NCBI GenBank assembly: GCA_050299835.1
Contig: JBNKWP010000017.1
Span: 8,480 to 72,479, forward strand
Source: JAJDOD01 sp050299835
GTDB taxonomy: Bacteria; Pseudomonadota; Alphaproteobacteria; Rhodobacterales; Rhodobacteraceae
DNA: 64,000 bases
Direction: 5' to 3'
Under the pieces are notes generated by a model that ran no database searches, had not been told where the DNA came from, and was given only the letters and a program-made list of their open reading frames with translations. The translations under genes were made by a program, and so were the position numbers. Positions 8,253 through 18,479 of this stretch are shown here, one piece after another. The first letter of the stretch is position 1, and each line of letters starts with the position of its first letter.

Positions 8253-8272
8253 CCGACACATTCCTGTGTCGG
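8253..8272. repeat. Perfect 8-bp inverted repeat upstream of the phytase-like gene
   Basis: CCGACACA and TGTGTCGG are separated by TTCC in the divergent region between the ilv promoter and the exported esterase-like gene, 46 bases from that gene's start. It may be an operator or a 5'-UTR hairpin. On the - strand it is followed by TTTT, but no - strand gene lies upstream that would need a terminator. Confidence 0.6.
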
Positions 8273-8318
8273 CCCCACGACATGAACGCCCCGAGTCTGA
8301 CAAAGAATGGGGTACTCC

Positions 8319-10496
8319 ATGACACTGAAACCATTGGGCCTTGGCCTGCTGCTATCCACGGCACTGGCCGGATCGGCATTCGCCGAGATGAATTTCAACC
8401 GCATCGCCAGCTTCCCGGTCGTCAGGAACATGGCGGAGGGCGAAGATCAGGGCCGCGAAACCTCGCCCGAGATCATCGCCGCGACCGATGATGGCATGAC
8501 GCTGGTCTATACCGACAGCCCGCTGGGCGTGGTCGGCCTGGTGGATATCACTGATCCGGCCAATCCCGCGCCGCTTGGAAATATCGTCGTGCACGGCGAG
8601 CCGACTTCCGTTGTTGTGTCGAAAGGTTTCGCCCTTGCCGGAGTGAATACCTCCGAAAGTTACGCGCAGCCTTCGGGCCATCTCGCGACGATCAGCATCG
8701 CCGACAAGTCGGTGACCGCGACCTGCGACCTTGGCGGTCAGCCCGACAGTTTGGCCATCGCCCCCGATGGCAGCTTTGTCTCGGTGGCCATCGAAAACGA
8801 ACGCGACGAAGATGCAGGCGACGGGCGTACCGGTCAGTTGCCAGCCGGTTTTCTTGTTCAGATCGACCTGAACACCGATGGCACAGCCGATTGCGGTACG
8901 CTGCGGACCATCGACCTGACCGGCCTCGCCGAAGTCAGTCCCGAAGACCCCGAACCTGAGTTCGTCGATATTAACGGCAACGGCGAAACCATTGTCACGC
9001 TTCAGGAAAACAACCACCTGGTCGTGGTGAGCCGGGCAGGGGAGATCATGAACCATTTCTCGGCAGGCGCGGTCGATCTGGTGAATGTCGATACCGCCGA
9101 AGAACGGGCGCTGACCTTCGACGACACGCTGACCGGCGTGGTCCGTGAACCCGACGCGGTGAAATGGATCGACGCCGACCACTTCGCCACCGCGAATGAA
9201 GGCGACATGGATGGCGGCTCGCGCGGCTGGACGATCTTCAACAAGGACGGCACGGTTGTCTATGACTCCGGCCTCTCCTTCGAATACGCGGTCGCCGAGA
9301 TCGGCCATTACCCGGAACGCCGCTCCGGCAACAAAGGGGTGGAACCGGAATCGGTGACCTTCGACACCTTCGGCGGCACGCCGATGATCTTCGTCGGTTC
9401 CGAGCGCGGTTCGGTTGTCGGGGTCTATGACGCGACCGACCCGACTGCTCCGGTCCTGACCCAGCTTCTGCCCTCGGGTATCGGGCCGGAAAGCTATGTC
9501 ACCATTCCCGAGCGCAACCTGCTGGTCAGCGCGAATGAAACCGACCTGATCGAAGACGGCGGCGCCCGTGCGCATGTCATGATCTACGAGTACGCCGAAG
9601 GCCCCGCCGCTTATCCGCAGCTGACCTCCAAAGGCATCACGCAACCGAACGGTGCGCCGGTAGGTTGGGGCGCGATCTCCGGCATGGTTGCCGACGGCGA
9701 TTTCATCTGGGCTGTCAATGACAGTTTCTATGGCCAGCAGCCGACGATCTTCAAAATCGACGTCAGCGAAAGCCCGGCCCGAATCGTGGATTACATCCGG
9801 GTCACGCGAGCCGGTTTCCCGGCCCAGAAGCTCGACATGGAGGGCATCACGCTTGACGGCGAGGGCGGCTTCTGGGTCGCCTCCGAAGGCAGGACCGACC
9901 GGCTGACACCCCACGCGCTTTTCCATATCGGCGCCGATGGCGAGATCGAGGATGAGATCGGCCTGCCGAAAGACCTGATGCGCGTCGAACGCCGTTTCGG
10001 TTTTGAAGGCATCACCAGGGTGGGCGACACGCTCTGGATGGCCGTCCAGCGCGAATGGGATGACGACCCGTCGAACCTGGTCAAACTGGTGGCCTACAAC
10101 CTCGAATCCGAGGAATGGGGCGCGGTCCACTACCAGAAGGCCAAACCGGAGACCGGCTGGGTCGGCCTGTCGGAGATCGTGGCTCACGGCGATTACGTCT
10201 ATGTCATCGAGCGCGACAACCAGCATGACCATCGCGCGGTGACCAAGAAGATCTACCGTGTTCCGGCCTCGAAGATGGTGCCCGCGTCGCTGGAGAACGA
10301 AGCACTGCCCATCGTCACCAAGGACCTGGTCCACGACCTGCTTCCCGATCTGACCTCGACCGGCGGCTATGTGCTCGACAAGGTCGAAGGGCTTGCCATC
10401 ATGGAAGACGGTACCGCCTGGATATCGACCGACAATGACGGCGTGGACGACCATTCGGGCGAGACCATGTTCTTCCCGATCGGACCGGTGAACTGA
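8319..10496 (+). CDS. Exported esterase-like (phytase-family) beta-propeller protein, 725 aa
   Basis: A Sec signal peptide (MTLKPLGLGLLLSTALAGSAFA, cleaved before EM) leads a protein exported to the periplasm or beyond. The first half resembles the choice-of-anchor/LVIVD-type beta-propeller of alkaline-phosphatase-like proteins (VGLVDITDPANPAPLG). The second half, from about residue 440, fits the 'esterase-like activity of phytase' domain (LDMEGITLDGEGGFWVASEGR, FGFEGITRVGDTLWMAVQRE, KVEGLAIMEDGTAWISTDNDG). It probably releases phosphate or an ester from an organic substrate, which is not defined. An in-frame ATG at 8307 is an alternative start. It is followed by a strong terminator and appears monocistronic. 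Confidence 0.8.
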   Translation: MTLKPLGLGLLLSTALAGSAFAEMNFNRIASFPVVRNMAEGEDQGRETSPEIIAATDDGMTLVYTDSPLGVVGLVDITDPANPAPLGNIVVHGEPTSVVVSKGFALAGVNTSESYAQPSGHLATISIADKSVTATCDLGGQPDSLAIAPDGSFVSVAIENERDEDAGDGRTGQLPAGFLVQIDLNTDGTADCGTLRTIDLTGLAEVSPEDPEPEFVDINGNGETIVTLQENNHLVVVSRAGEIMNHFSAGAVDLVNVDTAEERALTFDDTLTGVVREPDAVKWIDADHFATANEGDMDGGSRGWTIFNKDGTVVYDSGLSFEYAVAEIGHYPERRSGNKGVEPESVTFDTFGGTPMIFVGSERGSVVGVYDATDPTAPVLTQLLPSGIGPESYVTIPERNLLVSANETDLIEDGGARAHVMIYEYAEGPAAYPQLTSKGITQPNGAPVGWGAISGMVADGDFIWAVNDSFYGQQPTIFKIDVSESPARIVDYIRVTRAGFPAQKLDMEGITLDGEGGFWVASEGRTDRLTPHALFHIGADGEIEDEIGLPKDLMRVERRFGFEGITRVGDTLWMAVQREWDDDPSNLVKLVAYNLESEEWGAVHYQKAKPETGWVGLSEIVAHGDYVYVIERDNQHDHRAVTKKIYRVPASKMVPASLENEALPIVTKDLVHDLLPDLTSTGGYVLDKVEGLAIMEDGTAWISTDNDGVDDHSGETMFFPIGPVN

Positions 10497-10520
10497 CACT
10501 GACCGGAAATCGGATAGATT

Positions 10521-10546
10521 GGGGCGTCTTCGGACGCCCCTTTCGT
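10521..10546 (+). terminator. Intrinsic terminator after the phytase-like gene
   Basis: A perfect 8-bp stem GGGGCGTC/GACGCCCC with the stable TTCG tetraloop is followed by TTTCGTT, 24 bases after the stop codon. Confidence 0.88.
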
Positions 10547-10568
10547 TGCACTTGCTTCGTTTCTGTCT

Positions 10569-11456
10569 ATGTCGGACAGCATGGGCTATCTGTTTCGCCT
10601 CACCTGGGCCGTCATCCGAAGGATCGGCCCCAGCCAGATCAGCGTCATCGCGGCGGGCGTGGCATTCTATGCGCTGCTTGCCGTGTTTCCGGCGATAACG
10701 GCGATCCTGGCGCTGGCCGGTCTTTTTACAGAGCCAGACGCCGTGGTCTCGCAGTTCGAGACCATTTCCCGTTTCATACCTGAGGATGCCGCGCGCATTC
10801 TGACCGACGAAGCCGCCGCCGTGACAGGAGCCGGGGATGACGGGCTTTCGCTTGCCCTCGCTTTGGGTGTCGGATTCGCCATCTATCTGTCGACACGGGC
10901 CACGACCGCGCTGATCCACGGATTGAATGTGGCCCATCAACGTTCTGAAAACAGGGGGTTCTTCCGGTTCTGGATCACCGTCATCCTGCTGACGGCAACG
11001 ATGGTCTTCGGGATGGTGATCCTATTCCTGTTGCTCGTCGGCTTACCAACCGTGCTTAACTACCTGCCGGAGGAAATTCTGCTCGGCAGGACCAATCAGA
11101 CTTTGCGTGCAAGCCGGTGGATCGTCGTCGGTGTCCTCCTGATCTTCGGCCTTTCGCTGCTCTACCGTTTCGGTCCGGCGGACCGGGCCGGAAGGACGGG
11201 CGTCAAACGCCCCTGGCGCTGGTTCACCGCCGGTTCAGTCCTTGCGGCGATGCTCTGGTTCGCGGGCAGTTTCGGTTTTTCCCTCTATGTCACCCATATC
11301 GCGAATTACAACGCCAGCTTCGGCAGCCTGGGCGGCGTGATCATACTGCTGACCTGGCTCTGGCTTTCGGCCTTTGTCGTGCTGCTCGGCGCATTGCTTG
11401 ACGCCGAAATCAGAAGGCCCAGGCTTTCTGAAGAAGTACGTCAGAACGGCGACTAG
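10569..11456 (+). CDS. YihY/BrkB-family inner-membrane protein, 295 aa
   Basis: This family of six-helix inner-membrane proteins was once annotated as ribonuclease BN or serum-resistance factor BrkB; its real role is not settled. The N-terminal GPSQISVIAAGVAFYALLAV, the YLSTRATTALIHGLNVAH segment and the C-terminal NASFGSLGGVIILLTWLWL, with further hydrophobic stretches between, are diagnostic. Length is typical. Its stop codon overlaps the stop of the convergent response-regulator gene by a few bases. The start ATG at 10569 gives a short cytoplasmic N-terminus before the first helix. Confidence 0.88.
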   Translation: MSDSMGYLFRLTWAVIRRIGPSQISVIAAGVAFYALLAVFPAITAILALAGLFTEPDAVVSQFETISRFIPEDAARILTDEAAAVTGAGDDGLSLALALGVGFAIYLSTRATTALIHGLNVAHQRSENRGFFRFWITVILLTATMVFGMVILFLLLVGLPTVLNYLPEEILLGRTNQTLRASRWIVVGVLLIFGLSLLYRFGPADRAGRTGVKRPWRWFTAGSVLAAMLWFAGSFGFSLYVTHIANYNASFGSLGGVIILLTWLWLSAFVVLLGALLDAEIRRPRLSEEVRQNGD

Positions 11457-12097
11457 AGCCGTCCTGTCCCCTGAAGTACCCCATTTTCCATTGCGTAACG
11501 CGTAAGCCCGGCGGTTGAGTTGATCCCAAGCTTGCGCTTGATGTTCTTGCGATGCGTCTCGACCGTATGCACCGAGATCTCCAGCATCTCTGCCACGTCC
11601 CGGTTGGATTTTCCCTGCGCCAGTTCCAGCAGAACCGTCTGTTCGCGCGATGTCAGAGGTTCGCGACCGTCGGTGATGCGCGGTTGAAGCGATGCCTTGG
11701 CGCCCGTGCAAAGATACTGCTCGCCCGCCATCACCCTGTCGATGGCCGTCTTGATCTCTCCCGTCGGCACGTCCTTCAGTATATACCCTTTCGCCCCGTG
11801 GCTCAGGGCTGTGGAGATATATTCGGAACTGTCATGCATCGAAAGAATGATGATCCGCATTTCCGGTTGTCGTTCGAGGATCATCTCGGTTGCCGTCAGC
11901 CCCGTCACACCTGGCATGTTGAGGTCCAGCAGGATCACATCCGGCACCAGCCTGTCCGCACTCTCGACGGCCTGTTTCCCGCAGGAGAGCGTGGCGATCA
12001 CTTCGATGTCGTCGTAGGTTTCGAGGATAGCTTCGATGCCTTCGGCGACAAGGGCGTGATCGTCGACGATCATCACGCGAACCGGTACGTCAATCAT
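11453..12097 (-). CDS. NarL/FixJ-family response regulator (LuxR HTH), 214 aa
   Basis: A cytoplasmic transcription regulator with a receiver domain in residues 5-120 and a LuxR-type helix-turn-helix at the C-terminus. The acidic pocket is in MIVDDH, the phosphoacceptor Asp in VILLDLNMPG, the Thr/Ser in IILSMHD and the Lys in GYILKDV. The HTH has the expected LTSREQTVLLELAQGKSNRDVAEMLEIS pattern in two visible halves and VHTVETHRKNIKRKLG. It overlaps the upstream histidine kinase gene by ATGA, so the two form a cognate pair. Their position divergent from a TRAP transporter suggests that they control its synthesis. Confidence 0.93.
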   Translation of the reverse strand: MIDVPVRVMIVDDHALVAEGIEAILETYDDIEVIATLSCGKQAVESADRLVPDVILLDLNMPGVTGLTATEMILERQPEMRIIILSMHDSSEYISTALSHGAKGYILKDVPTGEIKTAIDRVMAGEQYLCTGAKASLQPRITDGREPLTSREQTVLLELAQGKSNRDVAEMLEISVHTVETHRKNIKRKLGINSTAGLTRYAMENGVLQGTGRL

Positions 12098-13509
12098 GCG
12101 CTTTCCTTTGCCATGCTGTCGGGGCTGAGAAGGTGGGACAAGGGCACCTCCGCTTCGATTGTGGTGCCAGACTGGTCGGACAGGATGCGCAGCGTGCCGC
12201 CAAGCTGTTCGACCCTTTCCTGCATGTTCCGCAGACCCAGGCCGCCTTCTGCGCTTTCCCGCCGGAAGCCGCCCCCGTTATCCTGCACCCGCAGCGTCGC
12301 GCCGCGCCGGTGCCCGTAGATGCGGATAAGGACCTGCGTCGCATGCGCATGGCGTTCGATATTGGTGAGCGCCTCCTGCGCAATCCGGTAAAGTGCGATC
12401 TTGGCTTCATCGTCCAGCCGGTTCCGGAACACGACCGTCTCCAGCGCGGCATCGATGCCGGTCCGGCTGCTGAACTCGTCTGTCAGCGTCTTGAGTGCCG
12501 GACCCAGTCCCAGATCGTCCAGTGCTCCGGGGCGCAGATCACGGCTGATCCGCCGTACTTCCTGAATCGCCTTGGTCAGGCTAGCGATGCCCTTGCGCAG
12601 GCTGTCGCCCGCGCGGGTGTCGCCCGTGGAGAGGCGCCTGTCCGCCAGTTCCAGAGCATAACGCACGCTGACCAGGATCTGGCTGATCCCGTCATGCAAC
12701 TCCCGCGCCACACGTCCGCGTTCCTCTTCCTGCGTGTCGACGATCCGCTGGGTCAGCTTCTTCAACGCGGCGTCCGCCAGAGAGCGTTCGCGGATTGTGA
12801 CGAAAAGCCCTGAGAGGAAGACCAAAACCAGCGCACCAAGCGCGATCAGACCGATATAGAGGAACGTCGCCTGAACCCGCGCTTCCACTTCGGCACGCGC
12901 GGCGGCGACGCTGGCATGCACGTCGTCGATGAAGATCCCGGTCCCGAGCGCCCAGCGCCAGTCCTGAAGCCCGATGACAAAAGTGACCATCTCCGCCTGT
13001 TCGCCGGTCGAAGGCTTGCGCCACACATGCGTATGATACCCACCGCCAGAGCGGGCGATCTCGATGAAACGGCGCGTGATCGGTGTGCCGTTCACGTCCT
13101 CAAGCTCAAGCCAGTTCCGGTTGATCAACCGGGTCTGGCGGGGCGCGACCAGGTTCTTGCCTTCATAGTCGAAGACGAAGAAATAGCCGTCCTGACCATA
13201 GATCATCGCGGCGAGGTTCTGCATGACCCTGGCCTTTGCAATCTCGTCATCCGGTGGAGCATTGCCGTAAATCGGACCGATGGCGGTACGCGCAATCGAG
13301 ATGTAGTTCTTCAGTTCTTCCTTCTTGGCATCGAGCAATTGCTCTTCCAGAGCCGCGATCTCGCGCTCGGCGAGGGTTCGGGCCTGATGCGCGACAAGAC
13401 CGGCAATGGCAGAGATTGCCAGGATCAAGGGCAGGGCGGCGACGAACAGAAACCGGCGCCGGTAGCGCGAGTTCTGGCGATCGCCCAGGGTGTTGATGTT
13501 CGGCTTCAT
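12094..13509 (-). CDS. Cache-domain sensor histidine kinase (HisKA_3 type), 471 aa
   Basis: A membrane sensor with one helix near residue 20-40 (RFLFVAALPLILAISAIAGL), a periplasmic single-cache domain (GQDGYFFVFDYEGKNLVAP, then LQDWRWALGTGIFIDDV), a second helix near residue 220, a dimerisation/phosphoacceptor segment (EEERGRVARELHDGISQIL, His in RELHD) and an HATPase domain (ALYRIAQEALTNIERHA, GGGFRRE, GLGLRNMQERVEQLGG). Single-cache domains of this kind sense small organic acids. I chose the ATG at 13509, which has AGGA six bases upstream; the frame is open to 13584. It probably senses the substrate carried by the divergent TRAP system. Confidence 0.9.
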   Translation of the reverse strand: MKPNINTLGDRQNSRYRRRFLFVAALPLILAISAIAGLVAHQARTLAEREIAALEEQLLDAKKEELKNYISIARTAIGPIYGNAPPDDEIAKARVMQNLAAMIYGQDGYFFVFDYEGKNLVAPRQTRLINRNWLELEDVNGTPITRRFIEIARSGGGYHTHVWRKPSTGEQAEMVTFVIGLQDWRWALGTGIFIDDVHASVAAARAEVEARVQATFLYIGLIALGALVLVFLSGLFVTIRERSLADAALKKLTQRIVDTQEEERGRVARELHDGISQILVSVRYALELADRRLSTGDTRAGDSLRKGIASLTKAIQEVRRISRDLRPGALDDLGLGPALKTLTDEFSSRTGIDAALETVVFRNRLDDEAKIALYRIAQEALTNIERHAHATQVLIRIYGHRRGATLRVQDNGGGFRRESAEGGLGLRNMQERVEQLGGTLRILSDQSGTTIEAEVPLSHLLSPDSMAKESA

Positions 13510-13679
13510 GTCACGTCCTGTGGCCATGGTTAGCTTGGTTTTCGGCAAACCGTACAGGGCCTGCACGGAAGTTTGCGCTAACATTCCCTGCGGAAAGCCA
13601 AATTTGCGCCCGGGCTACTCAGTACCGGGTATTGCGCTTGATTGGCGAGCTTCTATGGTCACGTCACTTAATACGATCC

Positions 13680-13700
13680 GCCCGCCAGCTTTGTGCGGGC
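13680..13700 (+). promoter_or_regulatory. 5'-leader hairpin in front of the TRAP binding-protein gene
   Basis: A 6-bp stem GCCCGC/GCGGGC with a nine-base loop ends 23 bases before the start codon, within the divergent region 13510-13723 that should hold both promoters and the response-regulator sites. A short palindrome TACCGGGTA at 13623-13631 is a possible binding site. Neither is proven. Confidence 0.35.
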
Positions 13701-13723
13701 AGCACTGTTATGGGAGGATATAA

Positions 13724-14806
<1,083 letters not shown>

Positions 14807-14824
14807 TCCTGAGACCACGATTGG

Positions 14825-14851
14825 AAGCTCCCCCTTGTCGGGGGGGCTTTC
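14825..14851 (+). terminator. Partial terminator between receptor and permease genes
   Basis: A 9-10-bp stem AGCTCCCCC/GGGGGGGCT with one G-T pair and a short loop is followed by TTTC, between the receptor stop and the GTG of dctQ. Partial read-through would give high receptor and low permease expression. Confidence 0.75.
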
Positions 14852-14892
14852 GAACTGTTTGAATACATGAAAATTCGACCGGGGAGGGGCGA

Positions 14893-15795
14893 GTGATCGA
14901 GGGCATTCTCTGGGTTATCCAGAACACCGCACTGGCGTTCGTGAATATCTTCACCGCCGTCACTAATCCTGGTCTCTGGCTGGACTGGTCCAATCCCGAA
15001 GCGGTCATGCGCTTCATCTATTACGGCGGATCGGTCGAGTTCTTTTTCGTTGTCTTCACGGCATTTCTCGTTCTGACCGCGGTTGGACTGTGGAAGAACC
15101 AGGTGATGTGGGGCGCGGTTCGCTTTTTCGAAGGCATCGGCAACACGGTCGGTCGCTTTGCGGCCTGGGCGGGTATCCTGATGGTGCTGCAGCAGATCGT
15201 CATCGTCTTCGTCCAGCGCGTCTTCGCCACCGCACAGCTCACTTTCGGTGGGGGCGTTGCCTTTACCAAGGACATCTCATGGTGGGCCGAGGAACTGAAA
15301 CTCTACAACGCCATAGTCGTCGCCCTCTGCGTCTCCTACACCTTCATTCAGGGCGGCCACGTCCGGGTCGATCTGGTGTATTCGGCGGTGTCCTATTCGA
15401 AGAAGAAGATCATCGACATGTTCGGTGCGATCTTTTTCATGATGCCCGCCGCCGTACTGACATGGATGTATGGCTGGTACTTCCTCTGGCGGCATCTTGT
15501 CGTCCCGAAGCCGTCCGCCAGCCAGACGCTGGAGCAGAGCCTGATGAAGGCGCGCGCCTTCCGCTGGAACGTGGAAACCATCGGCTTCAGCCCGAACGGC
15601 TTCAACGCCTACTTCCTCTTCAAGATCCTGCTGGTCATGTTCACTGCCTTGGTCTTCATCCAGGCCATGGCCTTCTTCTACCGTTCCTTCCTGGAATGGA
15701 AGGAAGGGCCGGAGAGCGAAGGGAAATATCTCGACCGCGACGTGCTGGGCGACGAGGAAGCCGAGCTTGTCCATGCAATCGAAGAACACCACTAA
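14893..15795 (+). CDS. TRAP transporter small permease (DctQ type), long form, 300 aa
   Basis: The small membrane subunit of the tripartite transporter. The usual four-helix DctQ core is in the second half (YNAIVVALCVSYTFIQGGHVRVDL is cut across, with the typical HVRVDLV motif). About 100 extra residues precede it with two hydrophobic segments (FIYYGGSVEFFFVVFTAFLV and a second near residue 95), making it longer than the usual 160-200 aa. The start is a GTG with GGAGGGG about seven bases upstream. It lies twelve bases before the large permease gene and is surely co-transcribed with it. Confidence 0.88.
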   Translation: MIEGILWVIQNTALAFVNIFTAVTNPGLWLDWSNPEAVMRFIYYGGSVEFFFVVFTAFLVLTAVGLWKNQVMWGAVRFFEGIGNTVGRFAAWAGILMVLQQIVIVFVQRVFATAQLTFGGGVAFTKDISWWAEELKLYNAIVVALCVSYTFIQGGHVRVDLVYSAVSYSKKKIIDMFGAIFFMMPAAVLTWMYGWYFLWRHLVVPKPSASQTLEQSLMKARAFRWNVETIGFSPNGFNAYFLFKILLVMFTALVFIQAMAFFYRSFLEWKEGPESEGKYLDRDVLGDEEAELVHAIEEHH

Positions 15796-15807
15796 GGGGC
15801 AGGGGTC

Positions 15808-18165
15808 ATGTTGTTTGGACTTGATGGCGTAGAGATCGGTCTTCTGATCGTCTTCCTGTTCCTCTTCGGAGGCATTCTCTCCGGCTTTCCGGTGGCCTTC
15901 GCCATTGGCGGCGCGGCGGTCATATCCTTCGGTGTGATCGCGGGGCTCGACAGCGCCGGATTGCTGATCCACCAGGCGCTTGACCCCAGTTCGGCCGAGT
16001 TCGCCGCCGTGGTGGCAGAGGGGCTCCGACCGGATTCCATATCCATTTTCACCCATCCTGACTTGCCAAGGGTGGGCACGCCCGTCTTCCCACAGGGCTG
16101 GGAAGTCGCGATGGACCGCAACGTTTCCTTCATCGTGAACCGCATGAACGAGCGGGTGCTGGCCGGGCAATCCATCGAGACGCTGCTCGCCGTTCTGATG
16201 TTCGTGCTCATGGGCATCACGCTGGAACGATCCAAGATCGCCAATGACCTGCTTCTGACCATGGCGCGCGTCTTCGGGCCGCTGCCGGGCGGTCTTGCCG
16301 TTTCCATCGTCGTCGTGGGTGCGTTCCTTGCCGCCTCGACCGGCATTGTCGGCGCGACTGTGGTGACGATGGGGCTTCTCGCTCTGCCGACCATGCTGCG
16401 CAACAACTACTCGCCTGAGCTTGCCACGGGCGTCATCGCGGCCTCCGGCACACTGGGCCAGATTATCCCGCCCTCCATCGTGATCGTGCTCCTGGGTACA
16501 CTTGCGGGAGACCTTTATTCCGCAGCGCAGGAAGAACGGGCGAGCTCGGTCGGATGCTCCGATGCGCTAACCTATCTGGGCGAACCCGCGGTGGTATCCG
16601 TGGGGACGCTGTTCCAGGCTGCGCTGATCCCCGGCATCATGTTGGCCGGGCTCTATGCCGCCTATGCTTTCGGCTACGCGCTTCTGAACCCGTCCAAGGC
16701 CCCGGCGGTCGAACTCGGCGCATCGAATTCGGAAGTCATCACCCGGAACGAGGCGCTGACCTGGTTCCTTTTCGCTCCGGTCGGTCTGATCCTTGGCCTG
16801 ATCCTGCTTTCCGGCGCGAATGTCGTGGGAAGCCAGAACGTGTCCGTCGACAGCTTCTCGGCTGCTGGCGAGACGGCTTCGCTGCGCACGAATGTCTCGC
16901 CGGATTGCCAGCAGGCGATGATTGAACTCCACGGCCAGGCGGCCTGGGACGCCGCGCTTGAAGAACAGGCCGCGATCAACGCGGCGGGCGGCGTTGCGCA
17001 GGCCGAACAACTGTCAGAGGAACAACAGGCCGAACAGCTCGTGCTCAACGTCGAAAACGCGGCCCCGATCGGTACAGGCGTCGCAATCGGCTTCCTGATC
17101 CTGTCACTGGTCCTGACGACGGCCATGGGGATATCTCCGACCTCCGACCCGAAGCCGCTTTGGATTGGCCTTGGCGGGGCGGCTTTCGCGCTCTTCGTCG
17201 ATGCGGCCTTCATCTCGCCGCTCACGTCTCCGGGGATGACATTCGTCAAGCTCCTGATCCCTCTCGCCATCGTCCTCTGGGCCTGCTCCCATGCGGTCGA
17301 ACGGCTTGGGCGGAACGAACTGCTCCGCGTCGTGTTCCCGCCGCTCGTCCTGATCGTGGCCGTCCTCGGCTCGATCCTGGGCGGCATCACCAACCCGACC
17401 CCGGCGGCGGCGCTCGGCGCCGGTGGCGCGATCATGCTCGCCGCTTATCGCAAGCTGAAAGACGATGATCGCAGTGGAAAGCTTGTTATCATGGCAAGTT
17501 TCGCCCTGGTCATCATGCTGCTGATCGGCATGAATTTCGACCTGCGTGTTCACACCGGGGAGGTTTCCGCCGAACAATGGATCGCCTTCATCATCGCTCA
17601 GGTGTGTTATCTCTTCGCGATGTTCGGCCTGCTTTACGCCTGCGCCGTTCTCTGGGCCGGGGGCGTCTTGAAGCCCATCGTGCGCGAGACCGCCAAGGTC
17701 ACAAGCATGGTCTTCACCATCCTGATCGGTTCGCAGCTTCTGAACCTTGTCGTGATCTCCTTCGGCGGCGAACACTACATCCAGGACTTCCTGAAGAGTT
17801 TCGACAACGAGTGGACCGTCTTCCTGGTCGTCATGCTGGTCTTGTTCCTTCTCGGGTTTGTCCTCGACTTCCTCGAGATCATCTACATCGTCATCCCAAT
17901 CGTCGGTCCTGTCATCTATGGCGGGTCCTTCGATCCGAAATGGGTGACGATCATGATCGCGGTGAACCTTCAAACCTCGTTCCTGACGCCGCCTTTCGGC
18001 TTCGCGCTCTTCTACCTGCGCGGCGTCGCTCCGCCTGAGGTGACGACCCAGCACATCTATCGCGGCATCGTGCCCTTCGTGCTGATCCAGGTCGTGGGCC
18101 TGGGGATCCTGTGGTTCTTCCCAAGCATCGTCACCATCCTGCCGGAGCTGATCCCCAACAACTGA
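15808..18165 (+). CDS. TRAP transporter large permease (DctM type) with large central insertion, 785 aa
   Basis: The transport subunit. The DctM signatures SGFPVAFAIGGAAV near the start, GITLERSKIANDLLLTM, TGIVGATVVTMGLLALPTML and IIPPSIVIVLLGTLAGDLY are in order, and the end carries LTPPFGFALFYLRGV. The usual length is about 430 aa. The extra length comes from an insertion around residues 55-120 and a central soluble, Gln/Glu-rich stretch near residues 345-420 (ending around EEQQAEQLVLNVEN), followed by extra helices. This long form belongs to the TakP-type 2-oxo-acid TRAP subfamily as far as I know. It is followed by a terminator. Confidence 0.88.
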   Translation: MLFGLDGVEIGLLIVFLFLFGGILSGFPVAFAIGGAAVISFGVIAGLDSAGLLIHQALDPSSAEFAAVVAEGLRPDSISIFTHPDLPRVGTPVFPQGWEVAMDRNVSFIVNRMNERVLAGQSIETLLAVLMFVLMGITLERSKIANDLLLTMARVFGPLPGGLAVSIVVVGAFLAASTGIVGATVVTMGLLALPTMLRNNYSPELATGVIAASGTLGQIIPPSIVIVLLGTLAGDLYSAAQEERASSVGCSDALTYLGEPAVVSVGTLFQAALIPGIMLAGLYAAYAFGYALLNPSKAPAVELGASNSEVITRNEALTWFLFAPVGLILGLILLSGANVVGSQNVSVDSFSAAGETASLRTNVSPDCQQAMIELHGQAAWDAALEEQAAINAAGGVAQAEQLSEEQQAEQLVLNVENAAPIGTGVAIGFLILSLVLTTAMGISPTSDPKPLWIGLGGAAFALFVDAAFISPLTSPGMTFVKLLIPLAIVLWACSHAVERLGRNELLRVVFPPLVLIVAVLGSILGGITNPTPAAALGAGGAIMLAAYRKLKDDDRSGKLVIMASFALVIMLLIGMNFDLRVHTGEVSAEQWIAFIIAQVCYLFAMFGLLYACAVLWAGGVLKPIVRETAKVTSMVFTILIGSQLLNLVVISFGGEHYIQDFLKSFDNEWTVFLVVMLVLFLLGFVLDFLEIIYIVIPIVGPVIYGGSFDPKWVTIMIAVNLQTSFLTPPFGFALFYLRGVAPPEVTTQHIYRGIVPFVLIQVVGLGILWFFPSIVTILPELIPNN

Positions 18166-18188
18166 GGCCCGAAGCCGACCGACCTTGG

Positions 18189-18217
18189 CACCGCGAGCCT
18201 TCGCGGTGTCGTTCTTC
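18189..18217 (+). terminator. Intrinsic terminator after the TRAP operon
   Basis: A perfect 8-bp stem CACCGCGA/TCGCGGTG with a GCCT loop, 23 bases after the permease stop, is followed by TCGTTCTTC. It separates the TRAP operon from the riboswitch transcript. Confidence 0.75.
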
Positions 18218-18261
18218 AGAGATGGGTGGTCGCCCGCCCGGCTTGACTAATCGACGCCTGC

Positions 18262-18425
18262 GGCGCACACCTGATCTGACGGTGAAGGGAACGAGGTGCG
18301 ACGCCTCGGCTGCCCCCGCAACTGTGAGTGGCGAGGTCGCCCCATTTGTCCACTGGCCTGAGGGTCGGGAAGGCGGGTGACGATCGGAGAACCACAAGCC
18401 AGGAAACCTGCCGTCGCCGATCTAA
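18262..18425 (+). promoter_or_regulatory. Cobalamin (AdoCbl) riboswitch
   Basis: The conserved core appears in order: GGTGAAGGGAAC, a GAGGTGCGACGCCTC stem, the near-invariant CTGCCCCCGCAACTGTGAG (18310-18328) and the B12-box CAAGCCAGGAAACCTGCC (18395-18412). Boundaries are approximate. Downstream, GCCGGATGTCCGGC at 18428-18441 and the GGAGGG near 18457 could form the expression platform, by termination or by hiding the ribosome site. It controls the CbiM-like permease and probably cobF. Confidence 0.93.
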
Positions 18426-18479
18426 CCGCCGGATGTCCGGCCTTAATTCGCCGCCGGAGGGTCGGCAGGGAGACAGAGA

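Noticed and set aside
6118..8322. Open + strand frame of 734 codons opposite ilvB and its leader
   Set aside because: Antisense shadow typical of GC-rich genes; it runs through the ilv leader and has no family features.
8352..10940. Open - strand frame of 862 codons opposite the phytase-like gene
   Set aside because: Antisense shadow; the + strand frame has a signal peptide, domains and a terminator.
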